Part shown: piece after piece, positions 23,822 through 32,182 of the stretch
How positions within the stretch are numbered: the stretch's first letter is position 1
Layout of the letters: the number at the start of each line of letters is the position of its first letter
Assembly (NCBI GenBank): GCA_965220305.1
Contig: OZ244817.1
Location: 3,844,001-3,908,000 of the forward strand
Direction of reading: 5' to 3'
DNA length: 64,000 nucleotides
From: G965220305 sp965220305
GTDB taxonomy: Bacteria; Chloroflexota; Dehalococcoidia; Lucifugimonadales; UBA3495
The notes under the pieces: generated by a model
The model's database searches: none
What the model was told of the DNA's origin: nothing
Seen by the model: the letters and a program-made list of their open reading frames with translations, nothing else
Translations under genes and position numbers: made by a program

Positions 23822-24553
23822 ATGCGCGCACTGATTCTATCGGATATACACGCTAACCTGGAGGCGCTCCAGGCGGTGATTGAAGACGCCGAAAAACGGG
23901 GCGGGTTTGATGTAGTGTGGTGCCTGGGCGACATGGTGGGCTACGGCCCGGACCCCGGCCCCTGCCTGGAGGTCCTCCGCCGGTATCCCCTGCAGGCGGT
24001 GACGGGCAATCACGACTATGCGGCTATTGACAGCAAGACAGTAGAAAGCTTCAATAATGCCGCCGCTGTCGCCGCCTACTGGACGTTGGAGCAACTCAGC
24101 GACTCCGATGTTGAGTTTCTGGGAAACCTCGCCCAGGTGGTTACCCTGGACTCCTTCACTTTGGTCCACGGCAGCCTGCGCGCCCCTATCTGGGAGTACC
24201 TGCTGGACCCGAGTTCGGCCTTGGGGACTTTTGGCCTGTTGTCCACGCCCTACTGCCTGGTGGGGCACTCCCACATCCCCTTCCTTTGCTGGGAGAACCA
24301 GGGAGAGCCCCGGTTTGAGGCTTTCACTGAAGGCCAGGAGTTCCAGCTAAAGGAGGAGCGCCTAATCGCCAATCCGGGGGGCGTCGGCCAACCCCGGGAC
24401 CACGACCCGCGTCCCAGCTACGCCATATTTGACGAGCAACTAAACAGCCTGCAACGACACCGGGTGTCCTACGATATTAGTCTCACCCAGGAGAAAATGC
24501 GGCAAGCCAAGTTGCCCGAAGCCCTGATTACTCGTCTGGATCACGGTGTCTGA
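23822..24553 (+). CDS. Metallophosphoesterase, YfcE/MJ0936-like
   Basis: A 243-aa calcineurin-type phosphoesterase with the full metal-site set in order: SDIHAN (residues 8-13), GDMVGYGPDP, TGNHDYA, LVHGSLR, GHSHIPF, and then NPGGVGQPRDHDPR, which is typical of the YfcE-like group with a C-terminal beta-sandwich edge. Two divalent metals are expected. The substrate is unknown; bis-nucleotide polyphosphates or phosphodiesters are usual for the group. AAGGATG lies upstream of the ATG. It stands alone between the asparaginase (divergent) and tRNA genes. Confidence 0.92.
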   Translation: MRALILSDIHANLEALQAVIEDAEKRGGFDVVWCLGDMVGYGPDPGPCLEVLRRYPLQAVTGNHDYAAIDSKTVESFNNAAAVAAYWTLEQLSDSDVEFLGNLAQVVTLDSFTLVHGSLRAPIWEYLLDPSSALGTFGLLSTPYCLVGHSHIPFLCWENQGEPRFEAFTEGQEFQLKEERLIANPGGVGQPRDHDPRPSYAIFDEQLNSLQRHRVSYDISLTQEKMRQAKLPEALITRLDHGV

Positions 24554-24733
24554 GCCCCCTTGCATCCTGCCCAGTACCGAATGCACCAAAGTAGGAACCT
24601 TTCTTAAGGGTATTTCGTAGACAAATGTGTCTACGTTAGACCTGTGCTATGCTTGAACGTGAAGTCTATCAGCGAATAATCTGCGAACCCCTGAAGGGCG
24701 ACGTATTGACAAGGCCAATGGTTGTTGTTAGGC

Positions 24734-24761
24734 TTGACAATCGAAATTGGCGGTAAATATT
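24734..24761 (+). promoter_or_regulatory. Promoter of the tRNA pair
   Basis: TTGACA at 24734-24739, followed after 16 bases by AATATT (24756-24761), directly in front of tRNA-Lys. A second TTGACA lies at 24706. The tRNA-Leu probably shares this transcript. Confidence 0.5.
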
Positions 24762-24763
24762 CT

Positions 24764-24839
24764 GGCCCGCTAGCTCAACTGGCAGAGCAACGGACTCTTA
24801 ATCCGTAGGTTCTCGGTTCGACCCCGAGGCGGGTCACCA
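24764..24839 (+). tRNA. tRNA-Lys (anticodon CTT)
   Basis: Cloverleaf folds fully: acceptor GGCCCGC/GCGGGTC (one G-T), D arm GCTC/GAGC, anticodon arm ACGGA/TCCGT with loop CTCTTAA, T arm CTCGG/CCGAG with TTCGACC, and an encoded 3' CCA. It reads AAG codons. Confidence 0.95.
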
Positions 24840-24876
24840 TCCAGAAAAAATGTTGCGAGAAGTGGCATACGGGTTC

Positions 24877-24961
24877 GGGGAAGTGTCGGAATTGGTAGAC
24901 GAGCATGACTTAGGATCATGTGCTGCAAGGCGTGGGAGTTCGAGTCTCCCCTTCCCCACCA
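24877..24961 (+). tRNA. tRNA-Leu (anticodon TAG)
   Basis: An 85-nt class II tRNA: acceptor GGGGAAG/CTTCCCC, anticodon stem CATGA/TCATG with loop CTTAGGA, a long variable arm (TGCTGCAAGGCG region), T loop TTCGAGT, and encoded CCA. It lies 37 bases after tRNA-Lys. Confidence 0.95.
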
Positions 24962-25058
24962 CGCCAGTGGTGGGTAAACGCCCCGGCTTCCCCACTTCAT
25001 TTACCTCTACTCTTTCGAGGAACGGACTCCAAGTATAATCGAGGCCCGAGGAGGACCA

Positions 25059-26153
25059 TTGGCTACGCTGCTTGAAGTTAACGACTTGAGGACTTACTTC
25101 TACACCTTTGAAGGTGTCGTCAAAGCGGTGGATGGCGTATCGTACCAGGTGGAAGAAGGGGAAACCCTTGGCCTGGTTGGAGAAAGTGGTTGCGGCAAGA
25201 GTGTTAGCGCCCTCTCGTTGATGCGCCTTATCCCCGATCCTCCCGGCAAGATTGTCGATGGCCAGGTACTGTTCGACAGCGAGGATATTCTGAGAATCGA
25301 CATGGACGACATGCGGCGCATCCGGGGCGCCAAGATGTCCATGGTGTTCCAGGAACCCATGACCTCGTTGAACCCGGTGTTGACCGTGGAAAGACAGTTG
25401 GGGGAAACCCTGCAACTCCACCGGGGGCTGAGCAGAGAGGAAGCCCGCCACGAGTCGGTTGACCTGCTTTCCCGGGTGGGCATTCCCGACCCGGAGCGCC
25501 GGGTGCGCCAGTATCCGCACCAGTTCAGCGGCGGTATGCGGCAGAGGGTAATGATTGCCATGGCCCTGAGTTGCAATCCCAAGCTGATTATTGCTGACGA
25601 GCCTACCACCGCCCTGGACGTGACCATTCAAGCCCAGATTCTGGAGCTAATGAAGTCCCTTACCACCGAGTTTGGGGTAGCCCTCATCGTGATTACCCAC
25701 AACCTTGGTGTGGTGGCCCGCTACGCCGACCGGGTCAACATCATGTACGCGGGCAAAATAATTGAGCGGGGTTCAGCCAGGGACATTTACAGCAACCCCC
25801 GGCACCCTTATACGGTGGGTCTGTTGAATTCAGTGCCCAGGTTGGACCTTCCCCGGCGAGCTAAGTTGGACCCGATTGAGGGCCAACCTCCTGACTTGGT
25901 AAACCTGCCTCCGGGGTGTTCCTTCCGGTCCCGCTGCCGTTGGGCAATCGACAAATGCGCCACCGATGCCCCTCCGTTGGAGCCGATCAGCGAAGGACAC
26001 TTGTCCGCTTGTTGGAGGGCAGACGTTCTTGGAGCCCAGGCCTTGGAGTTGGTTTTGCAAGGGTCAACCACCGCCAACGGTGGCTCCCAAGCGCCGGAAC
26101 CGGGGGCAGTGGCCAGCCCGGAAAGCCAAATCGCAGAGGATGATGAGTCATGA
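25059..26153 (+). CDS. Oligopeptide/dipeptide ABC transporter ATP-binding protein, DppD type
   Basis: A 364-aa ATPase. The TTG start at 25059 follows GAGGAGGA. Motifs in order: Walker A GESGCGKS (near residue 46), Q-loop VFQEPMTSLNPV, signature FSGGMRQR, Walker B LIIADEPTTALD and switch His in VITHNLG. The C-terminal oligo_HPY domain has PPGCSFRSRCRWAIDKC, whose cysteines resemble the Fe-S or metal loop reported in Dpp/Opp ATPases. It powers uptake of peptides or similar solutes together with the overlapping DppF-type gene. A TATAAT at 25034-25039 suggests its own promoter. Permeases and binding protein are not adjacent; a matching set lies at 50.7-54.7 kb. Confidence 0.93.
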   Translation: MATLLEVNDLRTYFYTFEGVVKAVDGVSYQVEEGETLGLVGESGCGKSVSALSLMRLIPDPPGKIVDGQVLFDSEDILRIDMDDMRRIRGAKMSMVFQEPMTSLNPVLTVERQLGETLQLHRGLSREEARHESVDLLSRVGIPDPERRVRQYPHQFSGGMRQRVMIAMALSCNPKLIIADEPTTALDVTIQAQILELMKSLTTEFGVALIVITHNLGVVARYADRVNIMYAGKIIERGSARDIYSNPRHPYTVGLLNSVPRLDLPRRAKLDPIEGQPPDLVNLPPGCSFRSRCRWAIDKCATDAPPLEPISEGHLSACWRADVLGAQALELVLQGSTTANGGSQAPEPGAVASPESQIAEDDES

Positions 26154-27193
26154 CTACCACGCCGATGACGGAGTCTCAAGGAAATGTCCAGGGACGGGAT
26201 GATGGCGTTCTCGTAGAAGTCAAGAACCTGAAGATGCACTTCCCGGTAACCGCGGGTATCGTCTTTCAGCGGGCGGTGGCCCACATTAAAGCCGTAGACG
26301 ACATCAGCTTCTCTGTCCGCAAGGGCGAGACCCTCGGGCTGGTGGGCGAAAGCGGATGCGGCAAGACCACCACGGGTCGCTGCATTTTGCAGTTGTACAA
26401 GCCCACCGAGGGCGAGATTTACTTTGAAGGACAAGAACTTAACCGCATGAACACCCGGCAGATGCGGGGCATGCGGCGGCAGATGCAAGTAATTTTCCAG
26501 GACCCCTACAGCTCGTTGAACCCCAGAATGACCGCCGGAAATATCATCGGCGAGCCCCTAGTGGTACATGGGCTGGTCAAGAGCAAGGAAGAGTACCGGG
26601 ACCGGGTGGGCGAGTTGTTGCAAAACGTCGGGCTCAACCCGTATATGGCCGACCGCTTTCCCCACGAGTTCAGCGGCGGACAGCGGCAACGCATCGGAGT
26701 TGCCCGGGCCCTGTCGGTAGACCCCCAGTTCATCGTGTGCGATGAGCCGGTTTCCGCCTTGGACGTATCCATTCAGGCCCAGATTATCAACCTGCTGGAA
26801 GACCTGCAGGAACGGTTTGGCCTGACCTACCTGTTCATCGCCCACGACCTGTCGGTGGTGCGTCACATCAGCGACCGGGTGGCGGTAATGTACCTGGGTA
26901 AAATCGTGGAGATCGCCGATAGGACCGAAATTTATCGCAACCCGCTGCACCCCTACACCCGGGCCCTGCTGTCGGCGGTGCCCATACCGGACCCGGTTAT
27001 CGACGCCCAGCGGGAGCGCATCATTCTCACCGGCGAGGTGCCCAGCCCATTGAATCCTCCCAGCGGGTGCGTTTTCCATCCCCGGTGCCCCGTGGCGATA
27101 GACCAGTGCTCCGAGGTGTATCCGGAGCTTAGAGAGGTGGAGCCGGACCACTGGGCGGCCTGCATTCGGGCGGACGGGTACGGCAGCTACTAG
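26150..27193 (+). CDS. Oligopeptide/dipeptide ABC transporter ATP-binding protein, DppF type
   Basis: A 347-aa ATPase overlapping the previous gene as ATGA. It has Walker A GESGCGKTT, Q-loop IFQDPYSSLNPRM, signature FSGGQRQRIGVARAL, Walker B FIVCDEPVSALD and switch His in FIAHDLS, with a C-terminal oligo_HPY segment (PSGCVFHPRCP, DQC). The insert ITAGIVFQRAVAHIKAVDDI before the Walker A is typical of the F/OppF half. A hairpin at 27219-27252 follows. Confidence 0.93.
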   Translation: MTTTPMTESQGNVQGRDDGVLVEVKNLKMHFPVTAGIVFQRAVAHIKAVDDISFSVRKGETLGLVGESGCGKTTTGRCILQLYKPTEGEIYFEGQELNRMNTRQMRGMRRQMQVIFQDPYSSLNPRMTAGNIIGEPLVVHGLVKSKEEYRDRVGELLQNVGLNPYMADRFPHEFSGGQRQRIGVARALSVDPQFIVCDEPVSALDVSIQAQIINLLEDLQERFGLTYLFIAHDLSVVRHISDRVAVMYLGKIVEIADRTEIYRNPLHPYTRALLSAVPIPDPVIDAQRERIILTGEVPSPLNPPSGCVFHPRCPVAIDQCSEVYPELREVEPDHWAACIRADGYGSY

Positions 27194-27218
27194 GCCGCTT
27201 CTGCACTCGACTTAGTTG

Positions 27219-27252
27219 GAGGCTGTCGCTAAGGGGCAGCCTCTTCCCTTTT
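27219..27252 (+). terminator. Probable terminator of the ABC ATPase pair
   Basis: GAGGCTG, an 11-base loop, CAGCCTC, then TTCCCTTTT. A moderate stem with an interrupted T-tract, 25 bases after the stop. Confidence 0.5.
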
Positions 27253-27394
27253 GGCCTGGACCGCTGTCCCAGTGTTTTGGGCTGCATGGGGTGTTTTCCC
27301 AAATATTGGGAGGAAGCACGCCCTCCTGGTTGGCGAAACGGTCCATTACCTCCCCCGGGCCTTTCGATAGTCTTCGTTTGGGTATAACCCCGCT

Positions 27395-27415
27395 CACCCT
27401 GAGCTTGTCGAAGGG
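27395..27415 (-). repeat. Dispersed CCCTTCGACAAGCTCAGGGTG repeat
   Basis: The complement reads CCCTTCGACAAGCTCAGGGTG. Related copies lie at 48171-48197 and 55136-55161. All are intergenic and near other short hairpins. Confidence 0.7.
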
Positions 27416-27704
27416 CCGCTTCGTGGTCTGGCAGGCCACCCTGAGCGGACTTCCTTGGACAAGCAAAAGCCCCCTGTAGTTTGCCCGGGACCTTGCGATT
27501 GTCACCCTTCCACCCCGGTTAGGCAGATTTTGCCGGCATGACGGTGGCGGTAGGGCCTGCTCCTTGGGCTAACCTGCCTTTACCTGAGTAATCGAAAGAC
27601 CCTGGGTACCTCGCCCAAGGTCTTTCAGTCGTCACCTTCCGCCTTCGCGCAGTGCAGACTCTTAGCGGAGCGAAGGATGTAAATTATCCGGTCAGCACAG
27701 GCTT

Positions 27705-27746
27705 CCCACCCCTGGATTCCGGCCTCCGCCGGAATCCAGGGGTGGG
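27705..27746. repeat. 19-bp perfect inverted repeat, REP-like
   Basis: CCCACCCCTGGATTCCGGC, four-base loop CTCC, then the exact complement. It is the longest member of the ATTCCGGC hairpin family in this window. Confidence 0.8.
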
Positions 27747-27828
27747 TGGCGGCCTGCTCGTTGGGGCGGGTCGGTCTCTACCAGGAGAATTGAAAGGCCC
27801 TTAATGTGACGCGGGTTGGGTAGCTCCG

Positions 27829-27856
27829 TTGGGGTGGCCCTACGGTGTGGTATGGT
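27829..27856 (+). promoter_or_regulatory. Promoter-like element pointing into the 3' end of the nuclease gene
   Basis: TTGGGG, 16 bases, TATGGT, followed by GGCGGGCAAGGTACTTGACCG. This 5' part resembles the start of the structured repeat at 14470 (GTGTGGTACGGTGGAGGCG). It may drive a short antisense or non-coding RNA. Confidence 0.35.
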
Positions 27857-27879
27857 GGCGGGCAAGGTACTTGACCGCT

Positions 27880-28620
27880 TCACGGCGCCCATTCCTGGCA
27901 CGTTGCCAGCAGGTCCCTGAGCGCAACCAACTCGTCAGGCGTAACCGTCAGTTGCCAGTGGGACTTGATTTTAGCCCAGTCCGTGGCGTATTGGCACCAA
28001 TAGGCCCCATCGGGCGGCTTCCAAGCCTCGGGCCCTTTGCTGCCCTTGGACCGGTTGGCGCCTGCGGTCACGGCGATGAGGTGGGACGGTTCTTGTAGGT
28101 AGTTGGCGTATTCCCTTTTGCGTTCCCGAGTCCAGGAATGTGCTCCAGAGCGGTGGGCGTTGGCCAGGGGGACCATGTGGTCCACGTCCAGCTTCTTGGG
28201 GTCGGCTACGGATGCGCCGGTGAATGGGGCTACCCATTGCCCGGAAGCAACTCGGCATTGCTCACTGTCGATGAAGGCTACGGCTTCGATGGACTCTTCG
28301 ATGAGGACCTCTTGGCGCGCATTCTGGCAGTCGCCATCGTCGTCTACCCAGTGTCTCCAGTCCTTTCTGTTGTAGTCGGGCATAGTCTCGGCGATTGGGG
28401 CAACGACCAGTCCGCTCAGGATGGTTTCAGTGGTATCGACAGTGGACGGAGGGGGCGTGTCGAGGAAAGCGGCCCTGGTTGGTCTTGCGGCTGGAGTGTT
28501 GGGACTCCCAATGGATATATCATCCACGTTGGGAACGTAAGAACAACCAAAGATCCCCAGGACAACAAAGATGAAGATGGGTACGAGGGGCGTCCGGGCT
28601 AATCTTGCTCTCAAAGGCAT
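27880..28620 (-). CDS. Secreted HNH-type nuclease lipoprotein (DUF1524-like)
   Basis: A 246-aa protein with a signal (RTPLVPIFIFVVLGIF, lipobox FGCS), a Pro/Thr linker and a C-terminal nuclease domain of about 165 residues. The domain has YNRKDWRHWVDDDGDCQNAR, LDVDHMVPLANAHRSG (the DH catalytic pair) and the helix with PSHLIAVTAGANRSKG, the classic HNH His-Asn arrangement, followed by YWCQYATDW. Cysteines C-Q-N and QC probably form a disulfide, as in secreted members. Likely role: degradation of extracellular DNA for nutrients. Monocistronic, reading toward the ABC genes. Confidence 0.9.
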   Translation of the reverse strand: MPLRARLARTPLVPIFIFVVLGIFGCSYVPNVDDISIGSPNTPAARPTRAAFLDTPPPSTVDTTETILSGLVVAPIAETMPDYNRKDWRHWVDDDGDCQNARQEVLIEESIEAVAFIDSEQCRVASGQWVAPFTGASVADPKKLDVDHMVPLANAHRSGAHSWTRERKREYANYLQEPSHLIAVTAGANRSKGSKGPEAWKPPDGAYWCQYATDWAKIKSHWQLTVTPDELVALRDLLATCQEWAP

Positions 28621-28665
28621 CCAGCAACCTTTAGCCGGGGCTGTTTATAAACGGGGTAGATAGGG

Positions 28666-28751
28666 TGGTGCCGAAGGTCGGATTCGAACCGACACGGGGT
28701 TGCCCCCACCGGTTTTTGAGACCGGCGCGTCTACCATTCCGCCACTTCGGC
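28666..28751 (-). tRNA. tRNA-Leu (anticodon CAA)
   Basis: On the minus strand: acceptor GCCGAAG/CTTCGGC, anticodon stem CCGGT/ACCGG with loop CTCAAAA (anticodon CAA), long variable arm GGGGGCAACCCC, T arm GTCGG/CCGAC and encoded CCA. It reads TTG codons. Confidence 0.95.
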
Positions 28752-29012
28752 GCATTTCTATTCTATACCGGGGCCTGGGAAATTCCTACCCTTCTCGCCG
28801 TGGCAATGCCAGGGTCGGAGACCTTCCGGCCTGGGTATTGCCATCGGACCCCGGCCCCAGGGCATTGGCATATAGGAACGACGGGGGTCCTGGGGTGAGA
28901 ACGCGGTTGGCCTGACCCCGGCCCGCTTCCGTTTGACAATATGGTAAGACATAAGGAATGATTAAGGGTGCTTCGGGGAATCCGGGCCAGGTCCTATCGC
29001 GAGGGAGTCAAC

Positions 29013-30362
29013 TTGTCTCGCCTACGTCTAATCAGAATAGGTCTCCTAGTTATCTCAGTCAGTTCTTTGTTCCTCGGGTTGGCTGGCGCAGTGATGCCCC
29101 AGTCCAAAACGCCGGAGGTATTGGTTGTAGACGTGGACGGAATGATTAACTCGGTGAAAGTGCGGCTAATCTCCCGCACTTTGGAGCAGGCGGGTGAACG
29201 AGGGGCCACCCTGGTGGTCATCCGGTTGAACACCCCGGGCGGCTTGCTAAGCTCAACACGGGAAATAGTTGAGCATTTGCTAGCCGCCGAAGTGCCGGTG
29301 GCCGTCTATGTTTACCCCCAGGGGGCCCGGGCAGGTTCTGCCGGGGCCTTCATCACAGCGGCGGCAAATATCGCCGTAATGTCGCCTGGAACCAACATTG
29401 GGGCGGCCACCCCCGTGTCCTTGGGGGGTAATGAAGAAAATGAGACCCTCATGAATAAAGTCACCAACGACGCCGCAGCCTTTATGCGCAGCATCGCCCA
29501 GCAGCGTGGACGTAATGCCGACAAATTAGAAGAAACGGTACTAGAGGCGGCCTCGTTCACCGCCCAGGAGGCCAAGGACTTCAACATAATCGACTTGATA
29601 GCCCTGGACCTGGACGAATTGCTGGAAGAACTTAACGGCCGGGAGGTGCGGACCGCCTCCACTTCCGTAATCCTGGAGACCGAGGCGTTGCAGCAACGCC
29701 AGGTCGAAAAGAGTGTGTTGGAACAATTCCTGGAGCTAATTTCCGACCCCAACATAGCCTTTTTGCTGATGACGATAGGGGGTATAGGAATCCTGATAGA
29801 GTTCCTCAGTCCTGGGCTGATTGTCCCTGGCGTGGTGGGGGTACTGTCCTTGCTGCTGGCCTTCCTGGCGTTTGGCAATCTGCCGGTGAATTGGGCTGGG
29901 GTAGCATTTATCGCCCTGGCTGTGATTCTGGCAGCGCTGGAAATCATGGTCAGCGGGTTTGGCGTACTCGGAGTCGGGGCGATAATCAGCCTCGTTATCG
30001 GTGGATTCCTGCTATTTGCCCAGTTTGGCGTCCCGTCGCCCACCATGCCCGAAGTATCGGTAAATCGCTGGTTGTTGGTAGGGGTGGCCGGGACTTCTGG
30101 TCTGGTCTTACTCTATCTGCTGCGGGTCGTTCTGGCGTCCCGCCGGGCCGTTCCCGAAGTGTCCCACGTCTCCTACATTGTGGGTTCGGAAGGGGTGGTG
30201 ACGCGCCGGTTGAATCCCCGAGGGCAGATTAGCATCGGGGGCGAAACCTGGACAGCAGTGGTGGAAGGTGATACCGTGATTGATGAGGGAGAATGGGTCA
30301 GGGTGACTCATGTAAATGGTTTAATTGTGACGGTAACTGGTCAAAATAGCTCACCAGACTAA
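29013..30362 (+). CDS. NfeD-family membrane-bound ClpP-class serine protease
   Basis: A 449-aa membrane protein. The TTG at 29013 follows GCGAGGGAG closely and gives a clean signal segment (LIRIGLLVISVSSLFLGLAGA); an upstream GTG at 28968 is less likely. Residues about 30-220 form the ClpP-like domain with INTPGG-type LNTPGGLLSS, the nucleophile in ARAGSAGAFI and the lysine of the Ser-Lys dyad in MNKVTNDAAAFM. Five or so membrane helices follow (245-365), then an OB-fold NfeD C-terminus (SEGVVTRRLNPRGQISIGGE). Long-form NfeD (1510-N type) cleaves the C-terminus of the partner stomatin, which is encoded 29 bases downstream. Confidence 0.92.
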   Translation: MSRLRLIRIGLLVISVSSLFLGLAGAVMPQSKTPEVLVVDVDGMINSVKVRLISRTLEQAGERGATLVVIRLNTPGGLLSSTREIVEHLLAAEVPVAVYVYPQGARAGSAGAFITAAANIAVMSPGTNIGAATPVSLGGNEENETLMNKVTNDAAAFMRSIAQQRGRNADKLEETVLEAASFTAQEAKDFNIIDLIALDLDELLEELNGREVRTASTSVILETEALQQRQVEKSVLEQFLELISDPNIAFLLMTIGGIGILIEFLSPGLIVPGVVGVLSLLLAFLAFGNLPVNWAGVAFIALAVILAALEIMVSGFGVLGVGAIISLVIGGFLLFAQFGVPSPTMPEVSVNRWLLVGVAGTSGLVLLYLLRVVLASRRAVPEVSHVSYIVGSEGVVTRRLNPRGQISIGGETWTAVVEGDTVIDEGEWVRVTHVNGLIVTVTGQNSSPD

Positions 30363-30391
30363 CAGTATTCGACGGTCTTATTGGAGGACGC

Positions 30392-31270
30392 ATGGCAGCC
30401 GGGTTAATAGTTGTTCAGCAATACCAGCGTATGGTAGTGCAGCGGTTGGGCACTTTCATTGGGACCCGCCGGTCGGGTCTGCACTTACTGATTCCTGTCC
30501 TATACAACGGCACCAAGGTTGATTTGAGGGAACGGGTCACCCGAGTTCCAACGCAAAAGTACATCACTTCGGACAACGTGGTGGTGGATATGGATTTTGT
30601 CATCTACTACCGGGTGATGGAAGATATGGCCGAGAGAGCGGTCCTAGAGGTGCAGAACTTTGAACAGGCGGTAATCAACCTGGCCTTCGCCACCCTGCGC
30701 TCCGTTATCGGGGCCCTCGAACTGTCCGTCGCCCTGTCCGACCGGGAGCGGATTAGGGACGAAGTGCAGGTACGAATGGACGAGGTCACTTCTCGCTGGG
30801 GCGTGAAAGTCTCCCAAGTGGAAATCAACGAGATAGATCCGCCGGACGGAGTCAAGCATGCCATGGAGCGTCAGAAGTCTGCTGACGCCATCAAGACCGC
30901 CGAAATTACGGAATCGGAAGGGCAGCGGCAGGCCCAGATTAACCGGGCCGAGGGTGAGAAGCAAGCGTCTATTCTCCAGGCGGAGGGAAAACGCCAGTCG
31001 GAGATTCTGGAGGCTGAGGGAGACCAGCAGGCCACAATCTTGAGGGCCCAGGGATTCAGCAACGCCCTGGAGCGGATTTACCAGGTCGCCAATACTGTGG
31101 ACGCCAAGACGATGAGCCTGCAGTACTTTGAAACCCTCAAATCTTTGGGATCAAGCCCATCGACGAAGTTCATTTTCCCAATGGAGTTTACGTCAATGCT
31201 GTCGCCCTTCCTGGGCATGGGCTCCACGAATCAGCAGCCGACTAACGGCGGAGGGACCGCAGCCGACTAG
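30392..31270 (+). CDS. SPFH/Band 7 protein, stomatin (slipin) family
   Basis: A 292-aa protein after TTGGAGGACGC. The SPFH domain runs from about residue 10 (QYQRMVVQRLGTFIG) through ITSDNVVVDMDFVIYYRV and INEIDPPDGVKHAMERQ. A long alanine/glutamate coiled coil follows (GQRQAQINRAEGEKQAS, ILQAEGKRQSEILEAEGD), with a hydrophobic patch near the end (FPMEFTSMLSPFLGMG). The usual N-terminal membrane hairpin is reduced to about ten residues (MAAGLIVVQQ), so membrane attachment may depend on NfeD. The pair forms membrane microdomain scaffolds in other bacteria. Confidence 0.9.
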   Translation: MAAGLIVVQQYQRMVVQRLGTFIGTRRSGLHLLIPVLYNGTKVDLRERVTRVPTQKYITSDNVVVDMDFVIYYRVMEDMAERAVLEVQNFEQAVINLAFATLRSVIGALELSVALSDRERIRDEVQVRMDEVTSRWGVKVSQVEINEIDPPDGVKHAMERQKSADAIKTAEITESEGQRQAQINRAEGEKQASILQAEGKRQSEILEAEGDQQATILRAQGFSNALERIYQVANTVDAKTMSLQYFETLKSLGSSPSTKFIFPMEFTSMLSPFLGMGSTNQQPTNGGGTAAD

Positions 31271-31452
31271 CAGGCCCAAGCAATCACCCTCCGTCTCCGA
31301 ATGAATAGGGGCCGGATCCCTCGTTGGGTCTACAACGACGGGGCCCGACCCTTTATCTTTCGAAACGAGTAGCCAAACCGTGGGTTGTCGACTCCTCCAA
31401 GGTAGTCGACAGTCCCGCCGAGGCAATTCTACCTACAGGGTAGAGTCGGGGA

Positions 31453-32091
31453 CTACCTCAGCAGCTTGGGCAAGGCCAACTGCCCCTCCCGGGGAGACCC
31501 GAGGACGTCGGTAGCATTTTGGAAGTGCAGGAGAGCGGTGTAGGCGTTCAGGAGAGCGTCACAGGCGCCACGGTCGATTTTCACCAGGTAAGGATCCAGC
31601 CCTCGAACAATGGAAGGCAACTTTTCCCGCATGAAGTCCAGGCTGCGACTGCTGTTCTTGGGAGGGACATTGTCTCCGAAGAGAATCACCTTGCTGGCGT
31701 GGGGGTATACCTCAATGACCCTAAACCCATTAACTTTCAGACGCGCGTAAAGGTTGATGCCGCGGTAAATTAACTGGCGGATAATGGAGCCCTTGTTGGT
31801 GAAAAAGCAACTGATGCCAATGCGGGATAGCTCTAGCTCCAGTTGCCGGCCCTTCCGCTGGGGAGAGGCAAACTGGCAATCACAGGAGGTTTCCAGGCAG
31901 CAGAGTCCGTCGGGAAGGCTCAGGGGGGCCCCGATGGCTATCAGGGAGGGTTGGTATTCCTCCGCCAACTGCAACAAGTCGTCATCGGTGCGGAAGTTGC
32001 TGATATTGTTCACCAGCGAGTCCTCTTTTACGACGGCCCAGGTGCTGGGAAGTTTGTCAGAACTTCTGAGGTCAATGCCGAGCATGTCCAT
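31453..32091 (-). CDS. DUF429-like predicted nuclease
   Basis: A 212-aa soluble protein. The first Asp-containing strand (MLGIDLRSS), LIAIGAPLSLP and the C-terminal IDRGACDALLNAYTALLHF reproduce the acidic residues of the DUF429 RNase H-like fold. Cysteines CCLETSCDC in an insertion may bind zinc. Function in this family is not established. It is monocistronic and convergent with the stomatin gene; a Met three residues in (MDM) could be the start. Confidence 0.7.
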   Translation of the reverse strand: MDMLGIDLRSSDKLPSTWAVVKEDSLVNNISNFRTDDDLLQLAEEYQPSLIAIGAPLSLPDGLCCLETSCDCQFASPQRKGRQLELELSRIGISCFFTNKGSIIRQLIYRGINLYARLKVNGFRVIEVYPHASKVILFGDNVPPKNSSRSLDFMREKLPSIVRGLDPYLVKIDRGACDALLNAYTALLHFQNATDVLGSPREGQLALPKLLR

Positions 32092-32182
32092 ATAACTACT
32101 CCGACGCAGGTTGCCAAGGCCGAAATGGTAGGCGGGGGAGCAAAAAGAAGGACAGCCAACGGAATGTTAGCCGCCCATTGGA

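Larger units (their letters stand above)
27253..27879. other. Repeat-rich intergenic region
   Basis: No gene seen in 600 bases between the ABC ATPases and the convergent nuclease. It contains a CACCCTGAGCTTGTCGAAGGG repeat (27395-27415), several GAAAGACC/GGTCTTTC words, the 19-bp inverted repeat at 27705-27746 and a promoter-like element at 27829-27856. Confidence 0.65.

Noticed and set aside
24834..25631. A 265-codon minus-strand frame overlapping tRNA-Leu and the DppD gene
   Set aside because: Its C-terminal part crosses a tRNA and the rest is antisense to clear ABC-ATPase motifs.
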